A stretch of DNA of 64,000 nucleotides from Pollutimonas bauzanensis (lineage in GTDB: Bacteria; Pseudomonadota; Gammaproteobacteria; Burkholderiales; Burkholderiaceae_B), in the NCBI RefSeq assembly GCF_900129885.1, contig NZ_FQXE01000017.1:1-64000 (forward strand), given 5' to 3'. A program made the position numbers and the translations under genes. Positions 1 to 10,657 of this stretch are shown piece by piece. Each line of letters begins with the position of its first letter. Position 1 is the first letter of the stretch. The notes under the pieces were generated by a model. That model searched no databases and had not been told where the DNA came from. It saw only the letters and a list, made by a program, of their open reading frames with translations.

Positions 1-672
1 CCCCGCGATGGCCGAGTACATGTCCGAGCCCGTGCCGGCAATCACCCGGCAGGTAAAGGTCGAGGCGTTGAATTCGTGCTCGGCATACAGGTTCAGCGAC
101 GTGTGCATGGCGCGCACCCAGTCCTCGCTGGGCGCCGCCCCGTGCAGCAGGTGCAGGAAATGCCCGCCGATGCTGTCGTCATCGGTCTGCACATCGATCA
201 CCCGCCCGTTATGGCTGAAGTGATACCAGTACAGCAGCGCCGAGCCCAGGCTGGCCATGAGCCGGTCGGCGATGTCGCGCGCGTCCGGCGCGTTGTGGTC
301 GTCCTTCTCGGGCAGCATGCAGCCGAGCACCGACACGCTCGTGCGCATCACGTCCATCGGGTGGCTGGCCGCCGGCAGCGCCTCGAGCGCCGTTTGCAGC
401 GCCGCGGGCAGCCCGCGCAGACTGCGCAGCTTGGCCTTGTAGGCGGCCAGTTCCGCCTTGGTCGGCAGCTTGCCGTGCACCAGCAGGTGGGCCACCTCTT
501 CGAATTCGCAGGTCTCGGCAATGTCCAGAATGTCATAGCCGCGGTAGTGCAGGTCGTTGCCGCTGCGCCCCACGGTGCACAGGGCCGTATTGCCCGCCAC
601 CACCCCCGACAGGGCCACCGATTTCTTGGGCTTGGGGCCCGCCTTGGTCTCTTTGCTGTCGCTAATCGCCAT
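1..672 (-). CDS. prpC: 2-methylcitrate synthase (3' part beyond window)
   Basis: Condenses propionyl-CoA with oxaloacetate in the methylcitrate cycle for propionate breakdown. The first 224 codons are present and the gene continues past base 1. The translation has the PrpC family N-terminus with KKSVALSGV, AGNTALCTVG, GNDLHYRGYDILD, AASHPMDVMRT, DDDSIGGHFLHLLHG and AEHEFNASTFT, which match methylcitrate synthase better than the citrate synthase gene at 6.5 kb. An AGGAG lies 8 nt before the ATG, which fixes the start. It lies downstream of mdh on the same strand, but a strong terminator stands between them, so it probably has its own promoter or depends on read-through. The catalytic His and Asp of the C-terminal half are outside the window. 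Confidence 0.93.
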   Translation of the reverse strand, partial: MAISDSKETKAGPKPKKSVALSGVVAGNTALCTVGRSGNDLHYRGYDILDIAETCEFEEVAHLLVHGKLPTKAELAAYKAKLRSLRGLPAALQTALEALPAASHPMDVMRTSVSVLGCMLPEKDDHNAPDARDIADRLMASLGSALLYWYHFSHNGRVIDVQTDDDSIGGHFLHLLHGAAPSEDWVRAMHTSLNLYAEHEFNASTFTCRVIAGTGSDMYSAIAG

Positions 673-699
673 GTCTCATGCTCCTGAAAGGGTTCCGGG

Positions 700-719
700 A
701 TTTCCCGGGCCCGGGAAAT
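700..719. promoter_or_regulatory. Perfect 20-bp palindrome upstream of prpC
   Basis: ATTTCCCGGG is followed directly by CCCGGGAAAT, a perfect palindrome. A second, overlapping inverted repeat (CCGGGA-TT-TCCCGG, 695-708) extends it towards prpC. It sits between the mdh terminator and the prpC ribosome binding site, about 28 bp before the prpC start. There is no T-run right after it on the minus strand, so an operator is more likely than a terminator. The binding protein is unknown. Confidence 0.45.
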
Positions 720-755
720 ATAAAAAAAAGCGAGGCCCGCATTACCGGGCCTCGC
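720..755 (-). terminator. Rho-independent terminator of mdh
   Basis: On the minus strand a GC-rich hairpin (arms GCGAGGCCCG and CGGGCCTCGC, allowing for the loop; plus-strand 730-755) is followed by eight T residues (722-729). It begins 10 bp after the mdh stop codon. Confidence 0.9.
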
Positions 756-764
756 TTGGACTGA

Positions 765-1754
765 TTACTTCAACAATTCCTGCACCCCGTCGCGCTCTTC
801 GAGCAGCTCTTTCAGGGTGAAGTCCATGCGCTCGCGGGAGAAGGCGTCGATGTCCAGGCCTTCGACGCGCGTGTATTCGCCATTGGCGGTGATGACCGGC
901 ACGCCGTAGATGATGCCTTCGGGAATGCCGTAGGAGCCATCGGAAGGAACGCCCATGGTGACCCACTTGCCGTTGGAGCCCAGCACCCAGTCGTGGACAT
1001 GATCGATGGCGGCATTGGCCGCCGAGGCGGCCGAGGACAGGCCGCGCGCTTCGATGATGGCGCCGCCGCGCTTGCCCACGGTGGGAATGAAGGTGTCGCG
1101 GTTCCAGGCGTCATCGTTGATCAGGCCGGGCAGGCTCGCGCCGCCCACGGTGGCGTAGCGGATGTCCGGATACATGGTGGGCGAGTGATTGCCCCAGACG
1201 ATCAGCTTTTCGATATCGGCGACAGGCTTGCCGGACTTGGCGGCCAGTTGCGACAGCGCGCGGTTGTGGTCCAGGCGCAGCATGGCCGTGAAGTTCCTGG
1301 CGGGGAGATCGGGCGCCGATTTCATGGCGATGTAGGCGTTGGTGTTGGCCGGGTTGCCCACCACCAGGACCTTCACATTGCGGCTGGCCACGTCATTGAG
1401 CGCCTTGCCCTGCGCCGTGAAGATTTGCGCGTTGACGTGCAGCAAGTCCTTGCGTTCCATGCCGGGGCCGCGGGGGCGGGCGCCCACGAGCAAGGCCACG
1501 TCGACATCCTTGAAGGCTTCGCGGGCGTCACTGTGCGCGCTCATGCCCGCCAGCAAGGGGAAGGCGCAATCGTCAAGTTCCATCATGACGCCTTTGAGCG
1601 CCTTCTGGGCCTTCTCGTCGGGGATTTCCAGCAACTGCAGGATGACGGGCTGGTCTTTGCCGAGCATTTCGCCCGAAGCGATGCGGAATAGCAGCGCGTA
1701 GCCGATCTGGCCGGCAGCGCCGGTGACGGCGACACGCATGGCGGGTTTGGACAT
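765..1754 (-). CDS. mdh: Malate dehydrogenase
   Basis: NAD-dependent oxidation of malate to oxaloacetate in the TCA cycle; 329 aa, normal for the MDH type 2 family of betaproteobacteria. Visible are the Rossmann glycine motif [11 protein letters not shown], the mobile-loop arginines in [11 protein letters not shown], the NAD-contacting VVGNPANTN, the catalytic Asp in LRLDHNRA and the catalytic His in [12 protein letters not shown]. The ATG at 1754 (MSKPAMRV) is chosen because GGGAG lies 7 nt upstream; an upstream TTG would add only two residues and crowd that site. Transcribed away from the gntR gene, with about 300 bp between them, and closed by its own terminator. Confidence 0.96.
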   Translation of the reverse strand: MSKPAMRVAVTGAAGQIGYALLFRIASGEMLGKDQPVILQLLEIPDEKAQKALKGVMMELDDCAFPLLAGMSAHSDAREAFKDVDVALLVGARPRGPGMERKDLLHVNAQIFTAQGKALNDVASRNVKVLVVGNPANTNAYIAMKSAPDLPARNFTAMLRLDHNRALSQLAAKSGKPVADIEKLIVWGNHSPTMYPDIRYATVGGASLPGLINDDAWNRDTFIPTVGKRGGAIIEARGLSSAASAANAAIDHVHDWVLGSNGKWVTMGVPSDGSYGIPEGIIYGVPVITANGEYTRVEGLDIDAFSRERMDFTLKELLEERDGVQELLK

Positions 1755-2051
1755 GAACAATCTCCCGTAGATTAGATATTAAGAATGAGTGGGTGCAGAC
1801 AAGTGACAGTGTAATTCTTTTGGATGCCGATACGCGCTATGCACAGGCGCCGGCGCGCTGGCGCCGCAATGGCGAAAGCGCACCCGGTCTTAACATAGTA
1901 GAGTAGCCAAAATCGGCTATGCCGTCAAACATCTTATATCTTATATAAGACAGAAGAGTGTTAGACAGAATGCCCCAGGCATGCGAAAATGGCGGGCGTT
2001 CCACGAAAGTTTTTTCAATGCGTTTTGCCGATACCGTACTAACATTGCCTC
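1755..2051. promoter_or_regulatory. Divergent mdh/gntR control region with a palindrome
   Basis: About 300 bp between the divergent mdh and gntR genes. It is more AT-rich near 1905-1955 than its surroundings. TCTTATATAAGA at 1939-1950 is a perfect 12-bp palindrome, overlapped on its left by a direct repeat of ATCTTATAT (1931-1939 and 1938-1946). AT-rich palindromes of this size are typical of GntR-family operators, so autoregulation by the adjacent gene is plausible but only inferred. No clear -35/-10 pair was identified. Confidence 0.4.
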
Positions 2052-2822
2052 ATGTCCAATAATCCCCCGACTGATCGAGCCCCAGACTCCGATCGCTCTG
2101 CCAGCAGCGCGGCATTCAGCCCGTTGTATCAGCAGATCAAGGGCTTGTTGCTGCAAAGCCTGGACCGCGGCGAATGGAAACCCGGCGAGGCCATTCCCAG
2201 CGAGCTTGAACTGGCCGCCCGCTTCCAGGTCAGCCAGGGCACGGTGCGCAAGGCCATCGACGAACTCGCGGCGGAAAACTTGTTGCTTCGGCGGCAGGGC
2301 AAGGGTACATTCGTTGCAACTCACCACGAAGCCAAGGTCCGTTTCAGGTTTTTGCGCCTGACGCCCGATGACGGCAAGCCGCCCATTTCGGGCAGCCGCA
2401 TACTGGAGTGCCGGCGCGTGAAGGCGCCCGCCGATATCGCGGCCCTGCTTGATTTGCGTACTGCCGACATGGTGGTCAATTTGCGCCGGATACTGTCGTT
2501 CGACCAGACGCCCACCATCCTGGATGACATCTGGTTGCCGGGCGCGGTGTTTCGCGGCCTTACCGCCGATTCGCTGGCACGCTACCGCGGCCCCCTGTAT
2601 GCCCTGTTCGAATCCGAATTCGGTGTCAGCATGGTCCGCGCCGAAGAAAAAATACGGGCCGTCTCGGCCACCCAGGATCAGGCCGACGCGCTCGAGATTG
2701 CGCTTGCCAGCCCTTTGCTGCAGGTCGAGCGTGTTTCTTATACCTATGGGGACAGGCCCATGGAAGTGCGCAGGGGGCTGTATGTGACCGACCGCTTCCA
2801 CTACAAAAACAGCTTGAATTGA
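2052..2822 (+). CDS. GntR/HutC-family transcriptional regulator
   Basis: Predicted one-component repressor, 256 aa. Residues about 20-90 form the winged-helix DNA-binding domain (PLYQQIKGLLLQSL, PGEAIPSELELAARFQVSQGTVRKAI, LLRRQGKGTFVA). Residues about 110-250 form a UTRA ligand-binding domain, marking the HutC subfamily, which usually senses a small metabolite. It is divergent from mdh and is followed 95 bp later by sdhC on the same strand. That position suggests control of mdh, sdh or both, but the ligand is not evident. The start is an ATG with only a weak upstream ribosome binding site. Confidence 0.88.
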   Translation: MSNNPPTDRAPDSDRSASSAAFSPLYQQIKGLLLQSLDRGEWKPGEAIPSELELAARFQVSQGTVRKAIDELAAENLLLRRQGKGTFVATHHEAKVRFRFLRLTPDDGKPPISGSRILECRRVKAPADIAALLDLRTADMVVNLRRILSFDQTPTILDDIWLPGAVFRGLTADSLARYRGPLYALFESEFGVSMVRAEEKIRAVSATQDQADALEIALASPLLQVERVSYTYGDRPMEVRRGLYVTDRFHYKNSLN

Positions 2823-2850
2823 TTAAGGTTTTTCGCCCATTTGATACACC

Positions 2851-2866
2851 TCGCCTAAATAGGCGA
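2851..2866. promoter_or_regulatory. Inverted repeat in the sdhC upstream region
   Basis: TCGCCTA-AA-TAGGCGA is a perfect 7-bp inverted repeat with a 2-nt centre, 52 bp before sdhC. A further TTTCGCC half-site lies at 2831-2837 and a TTGATA hexamer at 2841-2846 could be a -35 element. No T-run follows, which argues against a terminator for gntR. It is an operator candidate for the sdh promoter. Confidence 0.35.
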
Positions 2867-2917
2867 AAATACTAGTAGCGCTTTGCAATAAATTATTTGT
2901 TATAACTCGAGGCCATC

Positions 2918-3331
2918 ATGTCCGATTCAGCTTCAAAGCCACGTCCGCAGTTTCGCAATCTAAGCATTCCGCAGATAATGAGCTATCGCCTGCCCCTGGC
3001 GGGAAAAACGTCAATTTTGCATCGCATCAGCGGCGCCCTGTTGTTCGTCTGTTTACCGTTGGTCATTCTGCCGCTGTTCGCGCTCAGCGTGACCTCGCCG
3101 GAAAGCTATGCAAGCATCCAGTCCGTGGTCTCCAATCCCCTGTGCAAGCTGGTGCTGCTGGTCCTTATCTGGGGCTACCTGCATCACTTCTGTGCCGGCA
3201 TCCGCTACCTCATTCTCGACCTGCATATCGGCAACGACAAGCATTCCGCGCAAAAAACCGCCGGGGTGGTGCTGGGAGTCAGCCTGGCGCTGACGCTGGT
3301 TTTCGGTCTTAAATTGTTTGGGGTGTGGTAA
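2918..3331 (+). CDS. sdhC: Succinate dehydrogenase cytochrome b556 subunit
   Basis: Membrane anchor of respiratory complex II, 137 aa with three predicted transmembrane helices (about residues 38-58, 76-98 and 113-135). The family pattern SILHRISGAL near residues 32-41 contributes to the quinone site. H90 in HHFCAGIRYLILD corresponds to the haem b ligand. First gene of sdhCDAB-sdhE-gltA. Its stop codon overlaps the sdhD start (TAATG), indicating translational coupling. Confidence 0.95.
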   Translation: MSDSASKPRPQFRNLSIPQIMSYRLPLAGKTSILHRISGALLFVCLPLVILPLFALSVTSPESYASIQSVVSNPLCKLVLLVLIWGYLHHFCAGIRYLILDLHIGNDKHSAQKTAGVVLGVSLALTLVFGLKLFGVW

Positions 3332-3714
3332 TGGCGACTCAAGAACGTCTTGGCACGAAACGCCTGGTTGTCGGTGCCCATTACGGCACCATGGATTTCA
3401 TCGTTCAGCGCGTCACGGCCGTCATCATGGCCGTCTACACGCTGGTGCTTTTCTTCGGAATCATTTTCACCTCCGAATTGAATTTCGAAAGCTGGCGCCG
3501 CCTGTTCACCTTCACTTGCCTGGGCTTGCCCGTCGGGTCGCTGCTGGCGACGCTGGCCTTCCTGTCGCTGGCCTGGCATGCCTGGATCGGGGTGCGCGAC
3601 ATCTGGATGGACTACGTCCGTTCCGCTGGCCTGCGGCTGTTCCTGCAGGCGCTGACCGTCTTGTGGCTGGTGGGCGCTGTCGTCTTTTTTGCAAAAATAC
3701 TCTGGAGTTTATAA
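3331..3714 (+). CDS. sdhD: Succinate dehydrogenase hydrophobic membrane anchor
   Basis: Second membrane anchor of complex II, 127 aa with three hydrophobic helices. The segment AWHAWIGVRDIWMDY (81-95) matches the SdhD signature that carries the conserved His and the quinone-contacting Tyr (Y95). The ATG overlapping the sdhC stop is chosen over a GTG two codons upstream. SdhA follows after 3 bp. Confidence 0.94.
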   Translation: MATQERLGTKRLVVGAHYGTMDFIVQRVTAVIMAVYTLVLFFGIIFTSELNFESWRRLFTFTCLGLPVGSLLATLAFLSLAWHAWIGVRDIWMDYVRSAGLRLFLQALTVLWLVGAVVFFAKILWSL

Positions 3715-3717
3715 GCC

Positions 3718-5493
3718 GTGGCTGCTGTCAAAGATTCCCTACCGCGCCGCCAGTTTGATGTGGTGGTCGTAGGCGCCGGCGGGGCCGGCATGCGTTGCTC
3801 CTTGCAACTGGCCCAGGCCGGCCTGTCCGTCGCCGTCCTGTCCAAGGTATTCCCGACGCGTTCGCACACGGTGGCCGCCCAGGGCGGCGTCAGCGCTTCG
3901 CTGGGCAACATGAGCGAAGACAACTGGTATTGGCATATGTACGATACCGTCAAGGGCTCCGACTGGCTCGGCGACCAGGACGCCATCGAGTTCATGTGCC
4001 GCGAAGCCCCCAATGCCGTTTACGAGCTCGAACACTTCGGCATGCCTTTCGACCGCAACCCCGATGGCACGATTTACCAGCGCCCCTTCGGCGGCCATAC
4101 GGCCAATTTCGGCGAAAAGCCGGTGCAGCGCGCCTGTGCCGCGGCCGACCGCACCGGCCACGCCATGCTGCATACGCTGTACCAGCGCAATGTGGCCGCG
4201 CGCACCCAGTTCTTCGTCGAATGGATGGCGCTCGATCTTCTGCGCAATGACGCCGGCGACGTCCTGGGCGTGACCGCCCTCGAAATGGAAACCGGCGAAA
4301 TATACGTGCTCGAAGCCAAGCAAACCGTGCTCGCGACGGGCGGGGCGGGGCGCATCTGGGCGGCATCGACCAATGCCTTCATCAATACCGGCGATGGCCT
4401 CGGCATGGCCGCGCGCGCGGGCTTTCCCCTGCAGGACATGGAGTTCTGGCAATTCCACCCCACCGGCGTGGCCGGCGCGGGCGTGCTGATCACCGAAGGC
4501 GTGCGCGGCGAAGGCGGCATCCTGCTGAACAAGGACGGCGAGCGCTTCATGGAACGCTACGCTCCCACGCTCAAGGACCTGGCTCCGCGCGATTTCGTTT
4601 CGCGCTCGATGGACCAGGAAATCAAGGAAGGCCGGGGCTGCGGCGACGGCAGCTATGTGGTGCTCAAGCTCGATCACCTGGGCGCCGAAACCATACAGAA
4701 GCGCTTGCCCTCGATCCGCGAGATCGCCATCAAGTTCGCCAACGTGGATCCCATCAAGGATCCTATCCCCGTGGTGCCGACGATACACTACCAGATGGGC
4801 GGCATCCCGACCAACATCTATGGCCAGGTCGTCAGTGTCGCCAACGGCCACACCAAGGCCGTCAATGGGCTGTATGCCATCGGCGAATGCGCCGCCACTT
4901 CGGTGCACGGCGCCAATCGCCTGGGCACCAATTCCCTGCTCGACCTGATCGTTTTCGGCCGCTCGGCCGGCAACCACATCGTCCAGACGCACCCCGAGCG
5001 CCAGCACGCGCACGAGCCCATTCCCCAATCGGCCATCGATTTCTCCATAGACCGCGTCAACAGGCTGGAAACCCGTACTTCCGGCGAGAAGACGCAGGAC
5101 GTCGGCAACGCCATCCGCGTCGCCATGCAGCATCACTGCGGCGTGTTCCGCACGCTGGACCTCCTGAACAAGGGCGTCGATGCCATCGAAAGCCTGGCCC
5201 CCCAAGTGGAAAGCATCTACTTCAAGGACAAGTCCAAAGTCTTCAATACGGCGCGCATCGAAGCGCTTGAAGTCACCAACATGATCGAAGTCGCGCGCGC
5301 CACGACCAAATCGGCCGCCAATCGCCTGGAAAGCCGCGGGGCGCATGCCTTGGACGACCATCCCGATCGCGACGACGTGAACTGGCTGCGTCACACATTG
5401 TGGTTCTCGGAAGGCAGCCGTCTCGAATACAAGCCGGTGCAAATGACGCCGCTTACCGTAGACAGCTTCCCGCCGAAAGCGCGGACCTTCTAA
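3718..5493 (+). CDS. sdhA: Succinate dehydrogenase flavoprotein subunit
   Basis: Catalytic subunit of complex II that oxidises succinate to fumarate; 591 aa, the usual length. The FAD dinucleotide fold VVVGAGGAGMR (17-26) is followed by SHTVAAQGG, where H50 corresponds to the histidine that binds FAD covalently. Active-site segments GGHTANFGEKPVQRAC, QFHPTGVAGAGVLITEGVRGEGG and HGANRLGTNSLLD are intact. The start is GTG, with GGAG about 10 nt upstream. Confidence 0.97.
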   Translation: MAAVKDSLPRRQFDVVVVGAGGAGMRCSLQLAQAGLSVAVLSKVFPTRSHTVAAQGGVSASLGNMSEDNWYWHMYDTVKGSDWLGDQDAIEFMCREAPNAVYELEHFGMPFDRNPDGTIYQRPFGGHTANFGEKPVQRACAAADRTGHAMLHTLYQRNVAARTQFFVEWMALDLLRNDAGDVLGVTALEMETGEIYVLEAKQTVLATGGAGRIWAASTNAFINTGDGLGMAARAGFPLQDMEFWQFHPTGVAGAGVLITEGVRGEGGILLNKDGERFMERYAPTLKDLAPRDFVSRSMDQEIKEGRGCGDGSYVVLKLDHLGAETIQKRLPSIREIAIKFANVDPIKDPIPVVPTIHYQMGGIPTNIYGQVVSVANGHTKAVNGLYAIGECAATSVHGANRLGTNSLLDLIVFGRSAGNHIVQTHPERQHAHEPIPQSAIDFSIDRVNRLETRTSGEKTQDVGNAIRVAMQHHCGVFRTLDLLNKGVDAIESLAPQVESIYFKDKSKVFNTARIEALEVTNMIEVARATTKSAANRLESRGAHALDDHPDRDDVNWLRHTLWFSEGSRLEYKPVQMTPLTVDSFPPKARTF

Positions 5494-5506
5494 GCAGGAT
5501 ATCGAA

Positions 5507-6223
5507 ATGAGTCAAAAACGTATCGTCAAGTTTGAAATCTATCGCTACGATCCCGACAAGGACGAGCGGCCTTACATGCAGAAGCTCGAGGTCGAGCTGC
5601 AGCCCACCGACAAGATGCTGCTCGATGCCATCATCCGCATCAAGAACGATGTCGACGACAGCCTGGCCATCCGCCGCTCCTGCCGTGAAGGCGTGTGCGG
5701 TTCCGACGCCATGAACATCAATGGCAAGAACGGCCTGGCCTGCACCACCAACCTGCTGGAGCTCAAGGAACCCATTGTGCTCAAGCCATTGCCCGGCCTG
5801 CCGGTGGTGCGCGACCTCATCGTCGACATGACGCACTTCTTCAACCAGTATCATTCGATCAAGCCTTTCCTGATCAATGATCAGCCGCCGCCCGAAAAAG
5901 AGCGCCTGCAGACGCCCGAGGCGCGCGACGAGCTCAACGGCTTGTACGAATGCATTCTGTGCGCTTGCTGTTCCACGGCGTGCCCTTCGTTCTGGTGGAA
6001 TCCGGACAAGTTCGTCGGCCCGGCCGGCTTGCTGCAGGCTTACCGCTTCATTGTGGACAGCCGCGACGAAGCCACTGGCGAGCGTCTGGACAACCTCGAA
6101 GATCCGTATCGCCTGTTCCGCTGCCACACCATCATGAACTGTGCCGACGTCTGTCCGAAGGGCCTCAATCCTTCGCATGCCATAGGCAAGATCAAGGAAC
6201 TTCTGGTTCGTCGCACTATATAG
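5507..6223 (+). CDS. sdhB: Succinate dehydrogenase iron-sulfur subunit
   Basis: Electron-transfer subunit of complex II, 238 aa. Ligands for three clusters are visible: the [2Fe-2S] site in SCREGVCGSD...GLACTT (C59, C64, C79), the [4Fe-4S] site in CILCACCSTACPS, and the [3Fe-4S] site in CHTIMNCADVCPKGLNP. It starts 13 bp after sdhA and is followed after 3 bp by sdhE. Confidence 0.97.
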   Translation: MSQKRIVKFEIYRYDPDKDERPYMQKLEVELQPTDKMLLDAIIRIKNDVDDSLAIRRSCREGVCGSDAMNINGKNGLACTTNLLELKEPIVLKPLPGLPVVRDLIVDMTHFFNQYHSIKPFLINDQPPPEKERLQTPEARDELNGLYECILCACCSTACPSFWWNPDKFVGPAGLLQAYRFIVDSRDEATGERLDNLEDPYRLFRCHTIMNCADVCPKGLNPSHAIGKIKELLVRRTI

Positions 6224-6226
6224 TTA

Positions 6227-6511
6227 ATGGATAAAAGGTTTGGATCACCGATGAGAAAGTTGTCAGAACTGGAGCGCGCCCGTCTTCGATGGCGCGCGCG
6301 TCGGGGCCTGCTGGAAAATGACCTGATCATCACCCGATTTTTGGATCAATACGAAGCCGATTTAACCGATATCGATGTGTCCGCCTTGACTCAGCTGTTC
6401 GAGATGGGCGACAACGAATTGCTTGATGTATTGCTGGCTCGCGGGGAAGTTGAGGGCGTATACGATACGGCCGATATTCGTCGATTGGTTGCGCAAATGC
6501 AGAAGCTCTAA
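6227..6511 (+). CDS. sdhE: FAD assembly factor SdhE
   Basis: Small DUF339/YgfY-family protein that promotes covalent FAD attachment to SdhA; 94 aa from the first ATG. The RGLLE sequence (in RARRGLLENDLI) is the conserved RGxxE surface of the family, and the acidic helical C-terminus (LTQLFEMGDNELLDVLLARGEVEG) fits. A second in-frame ATG at 6251 (MRKLSELERARL, 86 aa) matches the usual family N-terminus better and may be the real start. Its position between sdhB and gltA fits its role. Confidence 0.9.
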   Translation: MDKRFGSPMRKLSELERARLRWRARRGLLENDLIITRFLDQYEADLTDIDVSALTQLFEMGDNELLDVLLARGEVEGVYDTADIRRLVAQMQKL

Positions 6512-6529
6512 TTTTTAAGGAAGAATGTG

Positions 6530-7834
<1,305 letters not shown>

Positions 7835-7852
7835 TAGTCAGGTAAAAGGAAG

Positions 7853-7879
7853 AGGGCGCCTCATGTGGGCGCCCTTTTC
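7853..7879 (+). terminator. Rho-independent terminator after gltA
   Basis: AGGGCGCC (7853-7860) pairs with GGCGCCCT (7868-7875) across a 7-nt loop and is followed by a short T-run. It lies about 20 bp after the gltA stop and before the 3' end of the convergent malic enzyme gene. Confidence 0.8.
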
Positions 7880-7949
7880 CGTTGGTGTGCATGGGGATGA
7901 ACTGGCGGATACACGGACCAGCGACCAAGCTGGCCCGTGCGTTGCAGTA

Positions 7950-10247
7950 TTACAGCTGGACCTGTCCCGCCTCCTGCTGCGCGTCGACCACCGCCAGGGC
8001 CGTCATGTTCACGATCCGGCGCACGGTCGAACTGGTCGTCAGAATATGCACCGGCCGCGCCGCGCCCAGCAGCACCGGACCCATCGCCACCCCGTTGCTG
8101 CCCGTCATCTTCAGCATGTTGTAGGTAATATTGCCCGTATCCAGATTGGGCATGATCAGCAAATTGGCCGGCCCCTTGAGCGTCGAATCGGGGAAAGCCT
8201 TGAGCCGGATCTTTTCCGACAGCGCCGAATCGGCATGCATCTCGCCATCGACCTCCAGCGTCGGCGCGCGCTCCGAAATGAGCTGGCGCGCCTCGGCCAT
8301 CTTGCGCGACGACGCCGACGACCTGCTGCCGAAATTCGAATGCGACAGCAGGGCCACCTTGGGCACCACGCCGAAACGAAGAATCTCGTCGGCGGCCTGG
8401 ATAGTCATGTCGGCGATCTGCTCCGCGCTCGGGTCCTCATTGACATGCGTATCGCAGATAAACAGCGTCTGCGTCGGCAGCATCAGCACATTCATGGCCG
8501 CATACGTCCGGGCGCCCGGCTTCAGGCCTATGACATCCTGCACATGCTTGAGCTGATTGTCGAAACGGCTGGCGACCCCGCACAGCATCGCATCGGCATC
8601 GCCTCTTTGCAGGAGCATCACCGCAATCAGCGAGTTGTGCTTGCGCACCATCGCCTTGGCAATATCCGGGGTCACGCCGTCGCGGCCCATGAGCTTGTAA
8701 TAAGCGCTCCACGTTTCATTGAAACGCTCGTCGTCTTCCGGATTGACGATCTCGATATCCTGGCCCACCGCCAGGCGCAGCCCGAACTTCTTGATGCGCA
8801 TCTCGATCACCGCGGGGCGGCCCACCAGGATGGGATGCGCAAATTTTTCGTCGACCACCGTCTGCGCCGCGCGCAATACCCGCTCGTCTTCGCCGTCGGC
8901 GTAAATGACGCGCTTGGGCGCGCTTTTGGCCTGCATGAAAAGAGGGCGCATCAACTGGCCCGTGTGATACACCAGGCTCATCAGCTTTTGCCGATAGGCT
9001 TCTATGTCCTCGATGGGGCGCCTGGCCACGCCGGAATCCATGGCGGCCTGCGCCACGGCCGGGGCGATCTTGACGATAAGGCGCGGATCGAACGGCTTGG
9101 GAATGATGTAGTCCGGCCCGAACGCCAATTCCTGGCCGGCATAGGCCGTGGCCACCTCGTCGTTCTGTTCCGCTTCCGCAAGCTCGGCGATGGCTTTCAC
9201 GCAGGCCAGCTTCATCTCCTCGTTGATGACGGTCGCGCCCACATCCATGGCGCCGCGGAAAATGAAGGGAAAGCACAGGACATTGTTGACCTGGTTGGGA
9301 TAGTCTGAGCGCCCGGTCGCTATGATGCAATCGGGGCGCGCCGCCTTGGCGACTTCGGGGCGGATTTCGGGCTCGGGATTGGCCAGCGCCAGGATGAGCG
9401 GGCTGCGCGCCATGGTCCTGACCATGTCGGCGGTCAGTACTCCGGGCGCCGAGCAACCCAGGAAAACGTCGGCATTGTTGCAGGCGTCGGCCAGCGTGCG
9501 CGCGCCGGTGTCCTGGGCATAGCGCGCCTTGTTGGGCTCCATGTTTTCTTCACGGCCTTGCCATATGACGCCGCGCGAGTCCACCACATAAATATTGGAC
9601 GGCCGCACGCCAAGGTGCACCAGCAGATTCAGGCAGGCAATGGCGGCCGCGCCGGCGCCCGAACACACCAGTTTCACATCCTCGATCTTCTTGCCCACCA
9701 CCTTCAGGCCGTTGATGATGGCCGCCGAAGAGATGATCGCCGTGCCATGCTGGTCGTCGTGGAAGACGGGAATCTTCATGCGCTCGCGCAGCTTTTTCTC
9801 GATGTAGAAGCATTCGGGCGCCTTGATGTCTTCCAGGTTGACGCCGCCCAGCGTCGGCTCGAGGGCGGCGATGATGTCCACCAGCTTGTCGGGATCGGTT
9901 TCATCGAGCTCGATGTCGAATACGTCGATGCCGGCGAATTTCTTGAACAGGCAGCCTTTGCCTTCCATGACTGGCTTGGCCGCCAGCGGCCCTATGTTGC
10001 CCAGCCCCAGGACCGCCGTGCCGTTGGTGATGACGCCCACAAGGTTCGAGCGGGATGTGTATTTGGCCGCGGCGTCCTCGCCTTCCGAATGGATGCTCAT
10101 GCAGGCGAACGCCACCCCGGGCGAATACGCCAGCGACAGGTCGTCCTGATTGGCGAGCTGCTTGGTGGGCATGACGGATATCTTGCCCGGCGTGGGATAG
10201 GCATGGTAGTCCAGGGCAAGTTTTTCGAGGTCGGCGTTAGTGTCCAT
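7950..10247 (-). CDS. maeB: NADP-dependent malic enzyme with phosphotransacetylase-like C-terminus
   Basis: Converts malate to pyruvate and CO2 with NADPH formation; 765 aa, the length of the MaeB multidomain type. Residues about 1-420 are the malic enzyme ([69 protein letters not shown]). Residues about 435-765 resemble phosphate acetyltransferase ([43 protein letters not shown]), which in this family is thought to be regulatory, not catalytic. The ATG has AGGAG upstream. Convergent with gltA and divergent from odhA. Confidence 0.95.
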   Translation of the reverse strand: MDTNADLEKLALDYHAYPTPGKISVMPTKQLANQDDLSLAYSPGVAFACMSIHSEGEDAAAKYTSRSNLVGVITNGTAVLGLGNIGPLAAKPVMEGKGCLFKKFAGIDVFDIELDETDPDKLVDIIAALEPTLGGVNLEDIKAPECFYIEKKLRERMKIPVFHDDQHGTAIISSAAIINGLKVVGKKIEDVKLVCSGAGAAAIACLNLLVHLGVRPSNIYVVDSRGVIWQGREENMEPNKARYAQDTGARTLADACNNADVFLGCSAPGVLTADMVRTMARSPLILALANPEPEIRPEVAKAARPDCIIATGRSDYPNQVNNVLCFPFIFRGAMDVGATVINEEMKLACVKAIAELAEAEQNDEVATAYAGQELAFGPDYIIPKPFDPRLIVKIAPAVAQAAMDSGVARRPIEDIEAYRQKLMSLVYHTGQLMRPLFMQAKSAPKRVIYADGEDERVLRAAQTVVDEKFAHPILVGRPAVIEMRIKKFGLRLAVGQDIEIVNPEDDERFNETWSAYYKLMGRDGVTPDIAKAMVRKHNSLIAVMLLQRGDADAMLCGVASRFDNQLKHVQDVIGLKPGARTYAAMNVLMLPTQTLFICDTHVNEDPSAEQIADMTIQAADEILRFGVVPKVALLSHSNFGSRSSASSRKMAEARQLISERAPTLEVDGEMHADSALSEKIRLKAFPDSTLKGPANLLIMPNLDTGNITYNMLKMTGSNGVAMGPVLLGAARPVHILTTSSTVRRIVNMTALAVVDAQQEAGQVQL

Positions 10248-10657
10248 TTAGGGGACTCCTGAATAGAGATGAATGAATAAACTGCAAGTGTAGTGCGCCG
10301 GAGGGCCGCCGGCGCGGTATTTCAGCACAGAACAGGCCGCAGGGACTGTCCTGCGTCCGGGCTCCGCCCGAGGGGCATTTTTGCCTTTGGGAGCGGCCTG
10401 GCGGCAAAAAACTTGCCGGATTGCCTTCAATTGGCGTAAGGTGTTTGTTAATGCCAACGCTTTCCCGCTTTTGCCGGGCATTTCCCCGGCTTGGGTTTAT
10501 CCCCCATTGCTTCACAGGTATACTAGTACGAATACGGCTTATCAAGGCGTCGTACGTTGCCTTCTGCCCCGCTATCCGCTAATCGGTCTGGCCGTGTCGC
10601 GGAAGGTTGTTCCCTGCATCATAACGAGTGAGACACTCGGATAGGTGAAGCGCATAT
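10248..10657. promoter_or_regulatory. maeB/odhA divergent intergenic region
   Basis: 410 bp without a credible gene. Near maeB there is a GC hairpin (GCGCCGG at 10295-10301 with CCGGCGC at 10309-10315). A TATACT at 10519-10524 is the best -10-like hexamer for odhA, but only a weak -35 (TTTATC, 10496-10501) stands 17 bp upstream. The odhA leader would then be about 130 nt long. No riboswitch was recognised. Confidence 0.4.

Noticed and set aside
3739-5442. Long minus-strand reading frame opposite sdhA (567 codons)
   Set aside because: It is a mirror of the high-GC codon pattern of sdhA; no family motif is visible in it. Similar mirror frames occur opposite odhA, tex, infB, rluB and typA and were rejected for the same reason.
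6239-6251. Choosing the second ATG as the only start for sdhE
   Set aside because: The sequence does not decide; the first ATG is kept as annotated, with the alternative noted in the entry.
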